Origin: Flavobacteriaceae bacterium
GTDB lineage: Bacteria > Bacteroidota > Bacteroidia > Flavobacteriales > Flavobacteriaceae
Reading direction: 5' to 3'
Assembly: GCA_013373385.1 (NCBI GenBank)
Contig: JABXHX010000013.1
Span: 1 to 64,000 of the forward strand
DNA: 64,000 bases
The number at the start of each line of letters is the position of its first letter. Positions within the stretch are counted from its first letter, which is position 1. Shown one piece after another: positions 38,031 through 46,968 of this stretch. The notes under the pieces were generated by a model. That model was given only the letters and a program-made list of their open reading frames with translations, ran no database searches and was not told the DNA's origin. The translations under genes and the position numbers were made by a program.

Positions 38031-39086
38031 TTATTTTGTGAATTTTGTTGAATGACCTATAAAGCCTGACAAATCTCCTTTTCTTTCTAAAACCTTTTGT
38101 GTAATAAATGTGTTGTTAACTACCTTATCTACGTATAGATAAGCTTTTCCTTTATTACTTGATGCACTTATCTCAATAACATCAAAAAAGTTCTGTTGAT
38201 TATTTGGAATGGTAAAATAAGGCTTGTATAAAGTGTAGTCGTTTGTCGTAGCTATGTGAAATACTCCTTGTAACAAAGCGAAAAAGTTAAACTTTCTGGT
38301 AACTTCTCTTTCATAATCATTTGGATAATGTCCTGCTTCTATCAAGATAGTGTTGTAGCCTAGTTTTTGGAAATTGTCTCCAGTGGCCGTTGGATAAAAT
38401 TCGTCTGTATACCTTCCAATATGATTTGGTATAATTTGCTGCAGCAAGGCATTCATGGCTACAATCACATTCATAGTTTGCTTTCTACCACTCGTTATTT
38501 TTCTTGTTTCTTCCTCAGATGGAGCTAAAAAAGAAATGGTTGCAGGGTTTTCGGTACCTTCCACTCCAAAAATTGTACGTTGGTCGTGTAGATTAAAGCA
38601 AAATTGTGGCTTAAATATTTCTAAAACACTTCTTAATAACTGACTTTCTACTGCTTTTTTATCAACAGCATCTCTGTTTAAGTCAACTCCGTTTGCATTT
38701 ACTCTTGTATATTTTAAAGCGCCGTCTGGATTTAGCATCGGTATGCATAAAATTGTTACTTGCTCTAATATATTATTTACTGTACTGTGATTGGAGTCTG
38801 TTAAAAAATTAAACAAATCAAACAGTGCTTTCGTGCCTGTACTTTCATTGCCATGCATTTGCGACCAAATCAGTATTTTTTTTATGCCTTTGCCAATTTT
38901 TACTGAATAAATTGGAATGTTCTCTTCAGATTTTCCAATTTCAGTTACTTCAAATTTATCAGAAAGTTTATGTAATAATGGAGAAATATGCTCAAAATAA
39001 ATCCATTTGCCATAAAGCTTATCTTCTTTACATGTGTTGTATATTTCTTTAACTTCTTTGACGTTTAGTATTTCCATTAGCATCAA
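38031..39086 (-). CDS. M14 family zinc carboxypeptidase
   Basis: ILIWSQMHGNESTGTKALFDL (HxxE), LNPDGALKYTRVNANGVDLNRD, FNLHDQRT. Confidence 0.88.
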   Translation of the reverse strand: MMLMEILNVKEVKEIYNTCKEDKLYGKWIYFEHISPLLHKLSDKFEVTEIGKSEENIPIYSVKIGKGIKKILIWSQMHGNESTGTKALFDLFNFLTDSNHSTVNNILEQVTILCIPMLNPDGALKYTRVNANGVDLNRDAVDKKAVESQLLRSVLEIFKPQFCFNLHDQRTIFGVEGTENPATISFLAPSEEETRKITSGRKQTMNVIVAMNALLQQIIPNHIGRYTDEFYPTATGDNFQKLGYNTILIEAGHYPNDYEREVTRKFNFFALLQGVFHIATTNDYTLYKPYFTIPNNQQNFFDVIEISASSNKGKAYLYVDKVVNNTFITQKVLERKGDLSGFIGHSTKFTK

Positions 39087-39379
39087 TTGACATCACAAAA
39101 GTACAAATACTAATTTTCTGCACCTATACTTTTCTAACAAACATTTACTAAGAGAAATTTACAAATGTATCAACATTATATTGGTTTTTGTAATTAGTTT
39201 TTCATAAGATATATTACATTTTTGAATAGTTTACAATTCTCAATTTCATTCGATGAATTGAAATAGATTATTTCTATATATAAAAATTAAAATACTGTCA
39301 TTTAGGTGTTTAAATTATCTTATATAAAGTGTTAATTTATTAAACTGTTAAAATTTATTATTTATCATTAAGAATATGG

Positions 39380-39409
39380 TTGTTAAGTGAAATTATCGGT
39401 TTACATTTG
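39380..39409 (+). promoter_or_regulatory. Promoter of XRE regulator gene
   Basis: TTG, 19 nt, TACATTTG, 22 nt before the ATG at 39431. Confidence 0.5.
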
Positions 39410-39430
39410 TAATATTAAATGTAATTTACA

Positions 39431-39799
39431 ATGGTAAGCAATATTGATTTTACAAATAGGCTTAAAAAAATAATGAAGTATTACAATTTAACTGCTTCTC
39501 TATTTGCTGATAAGATAGATGTGCAGCGGTCGAGTATTTCACACATTTTATCAGGAAGGAATAAACCTAGTCTAGATTTTGTTTTAAAAATTACAAACAC
39601 TTTTGAAGACATCGATATTTATTGGCTACTAAATGGCAAAGGAACTTTTCCTAAAGTAGTAAAAGTAAATCAACCTACTACTGATGCTACTACCCTTTTC
39701 TCTGAAGAAGTTGTAAGTAGCTCATTAAAATCTGAAAAATCAATTCAACGAATTGTAGTATTCTATTCAGATGGAACTTTTGAAGAATATAAAAAATAG
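39431..39799 (+). CDS. XRE family helix-turn-helix regulator
   Basis: FTNRLKKIMKYYNLTASLFADKIDVQRSSISHILSGRNKPSLDFVLKI. Confidence 0.9.
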   Translation: MVSNIDFTNRLKKIMKYYNLTASLFADKIDVQRSSISHILSGRNKPSLDFVLKITNTFEDIDIYWLLNGKGTFPKVVKVNQPTTDATTLFSEEVVSSSLKSEKSIQRIVVFYSDGTFEEYKK

Positions 39800-39823
39800 A
39801 AAATCAGCTATATAAGCTAGTAA

Positions 39824-40978
39824 TTATTGTTTGATTAATTTAATGGTTTTTATTACTCTATTGATTGTTATAAGCTTAGAAAAATAAAATCCTTTTGGGT
39901 AGTTTTCTGTATTTAAGGTAAATGTATCTTCATCAAACCTTATATCAACCATCTTTCTACCAAATGCATCATAGATTATAAGCCATTTTTCTCCTTCTAT
40001 TCCTTTAAAAGAAAATGTAGTTTGTTTGTTGAATGGATTGGGATAATTTGCAAACTGTAAATTACTTTGTGTAGCTTCATCAATTTTTAAAGTAGTGCTT
40101 GGAATGAATTTTAAGGCAACTGGTCTGTGATCTGAGATATTTGATTTGTAGGTATTCCAGCCACCAACATACTCTTCTAGCTTAATAGTAGTTGTTACAG
40201 TAGTGTTTTGTTGAAATTCATCAAACAACTCATTGGTAATTAATATATGGTCTAAATGTGATGGCCAACTTGGGTACGACCAATTAGTAGTATTCCCAGT
40301 GGCGATACTCATGTCTGCAAAGGTGTAGTTTTGAGTGTCATTAATAAATTCTTGAAATACATTATTGCTACTATTATCGGTAAGAATATCGTTTAAGTCT
40401 CCTGTTAATATTACATTTTTAGATGTTAAATACGCATCAATATACTCTTTTAATAATCTAACAGCATTGAGTCTTCTATTTTCTTCATCACTCGTGTTTG
40501 AGGTGTTTAAAATACCATCTCCACAACATTTTAAATGATTGTTAATCAAGATAAATTGTTCATTTTTAAAATTAAAATCTAAGACCATTGGATATCTTGG
40601 AAATGGAGACCAGAATGTAGTTGAGTTATAAATTTCGTAGGCATTATTAATCTGTATGGTACTCTTTTTATAAATAAAAGCCAAACCTCTAAATTTATCA
40701 GAAGTAATGTAGCCATCATAATTTGGTAGCGCATTTATTAGTTGATTAAAACTGTTACTATCGCTTACTTCTTGTATTGCGTACACATCTGCATCTAATG
40801 CGATAATAATTCTTTTTACATAATCTATAGTAGTTTGATTGTTTTTCGGGAAATTTTCAATATTCCAAGTAACAATTTCTAAAGCAACGTCGGTACCAAA
40901 AGAAATATCTTCTATAGTTTGACTTATAGAAGATATACTTATTAATAAAAATAATATTAAAGACTTAGTTTTGCACAT
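39824..40978 (-). CDS. Secreted endonuclease/exonuclease/phosphatase family protein with T9SS C-terminal sorting domain
   Basis: EIVTWNIENFP, YAIQEVSDSNSF, LTGDLNDI, SDHRPVALKF; C-terminal YPNPFNKQTTF...GFYFSKLI. Confidence 0.88.
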   Translation of the reverse strand: MCKTKSLILFLLISISSISQTIEDISFGTDVALEIVTWNIENFPKNNQTTIDYVKRIIIALDADVYAIQEVSDSNSFNQLINALPNYDGYITSDKFRGLAFIYKKSTIQINNAYEIYNSTTFWSPFPRYPMVLDFNFKNEQFILINNHLKCCGDGILNTSNTSDEENRRLNAVRLLKEYIDAYLTSKNVILTGDLNDILTDNSSNNVFQEFINDTQNYTFADMSIATGNTTNWSYPSWPSHLDHILITNELFDEFQQNTTVTTTIKLEEYVGGWNTYKSNISDHRPVALKFIPSTTLKIDEATQSNLQFANYPNPFNKQTTFSFKGIEGEKWLIIYDAFGRKMVDIRFDEDTFTLNTENYPKGFYFSKLITINRVIKTIKLIKQ

Positions 40979-41041
40979 ACTTAAAAGTAATATGCAAATT
41001 TAAGAGAAGTGTTTAATAACGCTTAACATTTATATAATTAT

Positions 41042-43510
41042 TTATTCTTTAATTATTTTCTTTGTAACTATTCCTCCTTCAATATTAAGTCTAACAAAAT
41101 AGGTTCCATTTGATAATTTAGATATATCAATACTCTTATTATTAATTTCATTCGCTTTTTCATACTGAACTAGCTGTCCTTGTAAATTAAAAACTCTAAA
41201 CTCTCCTTTAGAGCTGCTTTTTAAATTTATAGTTATCTTATTTGAAGTTGGATTTGGGTAAACCATTACTGATTTTTCTAATTCATCCTTGTCGATAGAT
41301 AGAGATTTGTTATATAAATCTGAGCTCCAAACACCTCTACCATAAGTTCCTGCATAAATCTTATTTTCTGCAGTGTTAATTTCTAATTCATTGACTTTTA
41401 CATTCGGTAATAAATTAGAAAAATTTTGCCATGTAGTTAAAGTATTGTCTATGTAGTAAATTCCATAATTCATCCCTACATATAAACCATCATTTCCGTT
41501 ATCATCCCAAGCTAAAGTTAACGCAGCAAAATTTGGCAATCCAGAATTTTTGGTTGTCCAATTTACACCTCCATCTGTAGATACTTGTACTTTAGCAGAA
41601 TTAGCTGTGGCTATTGCAATTTTATTTGGATTAGAAGGGTGAATAGCAATAAAGTTAATGTGTCCTCCAGAATATCCGGTTAATAACGTCCAAGAACCTG
41701 TACCTGTAGTTGTTTTATAAAGGTTTGAATTTTCTGATGCGTATATGGTGTTAGCATCTGTTTTTGCAATTTTTAGATTATCTAAAGAATTTGTAAAATC
41801 TTGTGAGATTGCTGTCCAAGTTGTTCCTCCATCTGTAGACTTATACACAATATTATATCCAACGTAAATAGTGTTTGCAGCAGTTGGATCTTGTTCAAAT
41901 GGTGTTACCCAATTTCCTTTCCCAGTGGGTGTTGTTAAATCAAACCTTGTTGCTCCAGAATCAGTAGATTTAGACATTGATCCATTTTGCGTTGTACCAT
42001 AAAGTATTTTGCTATCATTTTTATCAATAAAAGTTTCCATTCCGTCAGCACCTAACCAATGTTTCCATACGCCTCCAATTAAAACATTGGCACCATTATC
42101 TTGTGACCCACCAGTAATAATTGCTGGAGACGTTTGTGAAATCCCTATTTTATAAAATTGATGTATTCCCATTCCTTGAGTTTTGCTAACATAAAAATTG
42201 GTATCAATGGTACCTGCAGGATCGTCAGCGATATAAATTCCGCCATCACTAATTACAAATAATTCCGTACCATAATAAATCATATCATCTATATCTGCAT
42301 GGCAATACCCTAGGGTTGAGCTTGAGTACCATTCAGATGTTGGAGTAAAAGTAGTTCCTCCATCTAGAGATCTAAATGAAATAATACCAGCAATATGAAC
42401 TTCATTAATATTTGTAGGAGAAACTGCAATTGCCATGTCTCTAGGCGCTTGACCTCTATCATCATCTGCTAGAGTTGAATAACCAAAATAGTTTTTCCCT
42501 GTATGAGTTTTTTTAGTAAAAGTTGCTCCATCATTTGTAGAGACATAAAAACCACCAAACTTACCGTTGTTTTCTTCTAGTACATATACGGCGTTTGCAT
42601 TTGCAGGCGATACAGCTATTAATTTCTCTCCAGTTCCAAATCCTGTAGTTACGGTAGTCCAACTTACACCGTTGTCGGTAGATTTGTGAAATTGAGTCCC
42701 TGTTGCATAAATTGTATTGTAATCTCCAGGTTTAAAATCAACATCTAAACCAGAGCTGTCGCCTGTTACTTTCGTCCAGTTAACACCACCGTTAGTAGAT
42801 TTGTAAATACCTGACCAATTATCTGTAGCAAACATAATTGAAGTATTGTTAGGGTTGACAATAATTTTAGTTACTGGTCCAAATCCTAACTTACCTAAGG
42901 CAGACCAAGTATTACCACTGTTGGTAGATACATAAATATTACCAGAAGTAGATCCCCAATAATATTTAGTTGCATCAGTTGGGTCTATAGCTAATGAGTA
43001 TACTGCCATACTTGTAAAATTATCACTTAGTGATGTCCATGTAGTTCCTTTATTGGTAGACTTCCAAACTCCGCCAGTTGGAGAACCAACAATTAAATGA
43101 TTTACATTTCCTTCTTCAATTGCTAAACTTGTGATTCTGCCAATACCGTGATTCCAACCACTACCTAACGTAACGGCATTTGGCCCTAATTGTTTCCAGT
43201 TAGCTGTAGTAGTGATGGCTTTTCTAGATGTGTTGTTTAATAATCTATTATACTTTTCTAATTCTTTCAAATAAAATGAACTAGAATTCACATACCCATA
43301 ATCATTCACCATCCTTTGCGCATTGTATTCCCATCGTTTATATTGTTTGTAACCTGTTCCCTTCCCTTTTCCTGTGATAGAAAAGTATTGATTGGCAGAG
43401 TTCTGAATTGACTTTAGTGTATAGTTTCCTTTATCAATCATTTTTTTATATTCTTGTGAATATACTATTGATGCTAAGAAAAATAGGCTGACTACTAGTG
43501 CTTTTCTCAT
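41042..43510 (-). CDS. Secreted BNR/sortilin-like beta-propeller protein with T9SS type A sorting domain
   Basis: Many STNGGVNW/STDGGTTW motifs; C-terminal VYPNPTSNKITINLKSSSKGEFRVFNLQGQLV. Confidence 0.88.
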   Translation of the reverse strand: MRKALVVSLFFLASIVYSQEYKKMIDKGNYTLKSIQNSANQYFSITGKGKGTGYKQYKRWEYNAQRMVNDYGYVNSSSFYLKELEKYNRLLNNTSRKAITTTANWKQLGPNAVTLGSGWNHGIGRITSLAIEEGNVNHLIVGSPTGGVWKSTNKGTTWTSLSDNFTSMAVYSLAIDPTDATKYYWGSTSGNIYVSTNSGNTWSALGKLGFGPVTKIIVNPNNTSIMFATDNWSGIYKSTNGGVNWTKVTGDSSGLDVDFKPGDYNTIYATGTQFHKSTDNGVSWTTVTTGFGTGEKLIAVSPANANAVYVLEENNGKFGGFYVSTNDGATFTKKTHTGKNYFGYSTLADDDRGQAPRDMAIAVSPTNINEVHIAGIISFRSLDGGTTFTPTSEWYSSSTLGYCHADIDDMIYYGTELFVISDGGIYIADDPAGTIDTNFYVSKTQGMGIHQFYKIGISQTSPAIITGGSQDNGANVLIGGVWKHWLGADGMETFIDKNDSKILYGTTQNGSMSKSTDSGATRFDLTTPTGKGNWVTPFEQDPTAANTIYVGYNIVYKSTDGGTTWTAISQDFTNSLDNLKIAKTDANTIYASENSNLYKTTTGTGSWTLLTGYSGGHINFIAIHPSNPNKIAIATANSAKVQVSTDGGVNWTTKNSGLPNFAALTLAWDDNGNDGLYVGMNYGIYYIDNTLTTWQNFSNLLPNVKVNELEINTAENKIYAGTYGRGVWSSDLYNKSLSIDKDELEKSVMVYPNPTSNKITINLKSSSKGEFRVFNLQGQLVQYEKANEINNKSIDISKLSNGTYFVRLNIEGGIVTKKIIKE

Positions 43511-43782
43511 AAGATGTAAGTTTGTTATTTTGGTTAGTTTCTTGATTTACAAGTACTCAAATATACATATTAATAGGGAAGGTTTGTTTTATTGGGTTGT
43601 TTAATTTTTTACCATCGTATATCCAAAGGCTAACCTTATTTGATGTTATGTAAAGTTAAGCTTTCTTTAAAGTGTTAAAAACTGTTAAATTATTGTCGTA
43701 TAGGCTAAGCTTTTATTGAACTTACTTGTTGTGTTGTAGATTTGATTTAACTTTACTAATTATATATTTTAAATAAACTCAA

Positions 43783-45888
43783 ATGAAATTTAGTACACTA
43801 AAAACGGTATCAATAGTAGTATTGCTTTTTTTTCTTGGCGTAAATGTATCTGCACAAGATAAATTAAAAAGAATGCCAGGTTATAAGCAATTTGCTAAAA
43901 TGTCTCCTAAGTTATACAGCTCAATAAAAAGAGCTCCAACTTCTGTTACTTGGGCAAAAGATGGTAAATCGTTTACCTATGTAAAAGATGGTTTAGAACA
44001 TACTTTTGATGTGCGTAAGAAAAAAGTTGTTAGCACAAAGAAAGCTGAGAAAAGACAAAGAAGATTTAGAAGAGGAAATAGACCTGCACGTGGTAGGCAA
44101 TATGCTTTTGCAATTTCCCCTGATAGAAAATTAAAAGCATTTACAAAAAACAGAAACTTTTATATTAGTAAACCAGACGGTTCTAATGTACAAGCCATAA
44201 CTACGCAAGGAAATGATAAAAACCAAATAAAATTTGGAATTGCTACTTGGGTTTACGGTGAAGAACTGGGGCAAAACACCGCAATGTGGTGGTCGCCAGA
44301 TTCTAAAAAAGTTGCTTTCTATCGTTTTGAAGAAAAAGATGCTAAAAAATATTATGTTATTTACAATCAAACTAAAATTCAAGATTCTTTAGAGATTGAA
44401 GCGTATCCAAAAGTTGGTGCAAAAAATTTACCTGTTGATTTATTAGTGTATGATTTAGAAACCAAAAAAACCATTACGTTAGATACAAGAGACGGTAAGC
44501 CTTATAATGATGGAGCCATAGGAACATATTTATATGACATCAAGTGGTCTCCAGACGGAAAAGAGTTGTTATTTCATAGTACAAATAGAAAGCAAGATAT
44601 TATGGAGTACAAAGCTGCAGATCCTGTAACTGGAAAAACAAGAGTTATTGTCAGAGAAAAATGGCTGCCTAGTTTTACTAAAAATTCTCCAGAAATCTAC
44701 GAATTAAAAGATAAGAAAAGGTTTATTTGGGCATCAGAAAGAAATGGCTTTAATAACTATTACTTGTACAATTATGACGGAACGTTACTTAATGCAATTA
44801 CGCAACATCAGTTTGAAGTTGCAAGAATTGTTAAAGTTGACGAGAAAAAAAATCTATTATACTATTTAGCTCGTAGCGGAGACAACCATATGAAAATGCA
44901 ACTACACAGAGTTCGTCTTGATGGGAGAAGAGATACGAGGTTGACAGATCCGGCATTTAATCATACTGTAAATATTGCTCCAACAGGAAAACACTTTATT
45001 GATGTGGCTCAAACTCACAATACCCCTCCTTTTGTAAACTTAATTGATGCTAAAGGAAAAAAGGTTGCTGAAGTTGCTAAAAGCGACATGACTAAATTTA
45101 ATGAAGCTGGATTTAAAACAGTTGAAGTTTTTACGTTTACATCTGCTGATGGAGAAACGGAATTACACGGTATGATACATTTTCCTTCAAATTTTAACCC
45201 TAAGAAAAAATATCCAGTAATTTTAAGTAATTATGGAGGGCCAGCAACAAATGCATTCAGAGAAACTTTTGTCTATCCAAGTGCTATTACAGAATTTGGT
45301 TTTATTGTATTAAATATTGATGGAAGAAATGTTAGAGGAAGAGGAAAACGCTTGTTAGATAAACTCTATGGTAATCTAGGAATTGTTGAAATGGATGACT
45401 TTGCAGAAGGTGTTAAATCGTTATATAATCGCCATTATATAGATAAAAATAGAGTTGGTGTTTTTGGAACATCATACGGAGGTACTACTGCTGCAATGAG
45501 CTTATTAAGGTTTCCAGATGTGTATCATGCAGCTGTAGCAAACTCTGCTGTAACTGATTGGAGAAACTATGACAATGTATATACAGAAAGGTACATGAAC
45601 TTGATAGAGAATAATAAAAAAGGATATGATGCCTCAAATTTAATGAAATATGCAAAAAACTTAAAAGGAGAATTGATGATTTTTTATGGTACAAATGATA
45701 ATAATGTGCATCCAGCAAACTCATTACAATTAATTCAAGCTTTACAAAAAGCAGGAAAAAGTTTTGAAGTACAGGTGGGGCCTGATAAAGGACATACAGC
45801 TGTTAACTTTTATAGAATGATGGAGTTTTTTATTCAGCATTTGGTATTGAATCAAAATGGATATATTAATATAAGGTCAATGGATTAG
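43783..45888 (+). CDS. S9 family prolyl oligopeptidase (DPP IV-like)
   Basis: N-terminal propeller; GVFGTSYGGTTAAMSLLRFP nucleophile, GTNDNNVHPANSLQL, DKGHTAVNF. Confidence 0.94.
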   Translation: MKFSTLKTVSIVVLLFFLGVNVSAQDKLKRMPGYKQFAKMSPKLYSSIKRAPTSVTWAKDGKSFTYVKDGLEHTFDVRKKKVVSTKKAEKRQRRFRRGNRPARGRQYAFAISPDRKLKAFTKNRNFYISKPDGSNVQAITTQGNDKNQIKFGIATWVYGEELGQNTAMWWSPDSKKVAFYRFEEKDAKKYYVIYNQTKIQDSLEIEAYPKVGAKNLPVDLLVYDLETKKTITLDTRDGKPYNDGAIGTYLYDIKWSPDGKELLFHSTNRKQDIMEYKAADPVTGKTRVIVREKWLPSFTKNSPEIYELKDKKRFIWASERNGFNNYYLYNYDGTLLNAITQHQFEVARIVKVDEKKNLLYYLARSGDNHMKMQLHRVRLDGRRDTRLTDPAFNHTVNIAPTGKHFIDVAQTHNTPPFVNLIDAKGKKVAEVAKSDMTKFNEAGFKTVEVFTFTSADGETELHGMIHFPSNFNPKKKYPVILSNYGGPATNAFRETFVYPSAITEFGFIVLNIDGRNVRGRGKRLLDKLYGNLGIVEMDDFAEGVKSLYNRHYIDKNRVGVFGTSYGGTTAAMSLLRFPDVYHAAVANSAVTDWRNYDNVYTERYMNLIENNKKGYDASNLMKYAKNLKGELMIFYGTNDNNVHPANSLQLIQALQKAGKSFEVQVGPDKGHTAVNFYRMMEFFIQHLVLNQNGYINIRSMD

Positions 45889-45910
45889 TTACAATCATTT
45901 TGAACAAAAT

Positions 45911-45945
45911 AAAAAGCTTCTAAATTAAATTTAGAAGCTTTTTAT
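45911..45945. terminator. Intrinsic terminator between convergent genes
   Basis: AAAAAGCTTCTAAATT-AAATTTAGAAGCTTTTT. Confidence 0.85.
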
Positions 45946-45962
45946 TTCAATCAGTTTTAAAA

Positions 45963-46847
45963 TTATAACCTTCTTTTAAATCCATATATCAACTGACCAA
46001 AAAAACCTTTAGGAAATTTTTTTTCATCAGCAAAACCTAATTCAATAGTACCACTTTCTTCTGGTATATAATTTGTTTTAAATAGATAATCCCAAATGCT
46101 TAAACTAATTCCAAAATTAACTCCATATGGTAAATGTTGAGGTAATTCTTTGGCATGATGGTATAAATGCATTACAGAATTGTTAAAAACATATTTAAAA
46201 ATACCCCAAGTAATTTTAATATTTGCATGATTTAAATGCCCAATAGTAATAGCCGTAAAATGAACAATATAGGCTTGTTCTGGCTCAAAACCACCAAGTA
46301 GCATCACTCCTATTGTTTTTAAAGGTTTGTACAAAATATTTTCCATCCAATGATAACGCAAATGTGCTGCAAACCCCATTTCTTTAACAGAATGATGCAC
46401 TTTATGAAATTGCCATAAAAATTCAAACCTGTGTAATAAAACATGGGTAAACCATTGTACAAAGTCTAATAAGATAAAGAAAATTATAAGCTGAATCCAT
46501 TGTGGATAGTTTTGTAAGTTTATCATAGAAAAACTACCCATTTCTAGTCCAAGTGAAAAAAAAGTAAGCTCTAAAACCGAATAAAACCCTGAAATAACGA
46601 TAGTGAAAAGAAAGAAATTAAAGAACATATAAAAAGTATCTAACCAAAAATCCTTTCTGATTACTGCTTGGTTTTTTCGCCAAGGAAATAGTACCTCAAA
46701 TCCCCAAACAATCAAAGATATTATAATTAATCCCCAAAAATAATTGGTATACCAAGGTACTTCAAACAATATAGATTTTTGTGTCCAATCTAAGGTTCCT
46801 AAAAAAGCTTCTTTAAAAACGGCATAATATTTGTTAAAATTTAACAT
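45963..46847 (-). CDS. Sterol desaturase/fatty acid hydroxylase family protein
   Basis: Histidine motifs HVLLHR, HKVHH, HLYHH in a multi-TM protein. Confidence 0.88.
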   Translation of the reverse strand: MLNFNKYYAVFKEAFLGTLDWTQKSILFEVPWYTNYFWGLIIISLIVWGFEVLFPWRKNQAVIRKDFWLDTFYMFFNFFLFTIVISGFYSVLELTFFSLGLEMGSFSMINLQNYPQWIQLIIFFILLDFVQWFTHVLLHRFEFLWQFHKVHHSVKEMGFAAHLRYHWMENILYKPLKTIGVMLLGGFEPEQAYIVHFTAITIGHLNHANIKITWGIFKYVFNNSVMHLYHHAKELPQHLPYGVNFGISLSIWDYLFKTNYIPEESGTIELGFADEKKFPKGFFGQLIYGFKRRL

Positions 46848-46968
46848 TAAATTAAGAAATTATAGAAAGCTAAATGTATTAAAATTTAATGCATAATTGC
46901 TTTTTTTTCTTTTTTTTAAATCAATTTAAAATATATCTTTACACACAAAAATTACACTTTTTAAGACT

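Noticed and set aside
43066-43210. Repeated STNGGVNW-coding DNA in the BNR protein as a tandem DNA repeat
   Set aside because: Protein-level propeller repeats, diverged at the nucleotide level; not a DNA repeat array or CRISPR.
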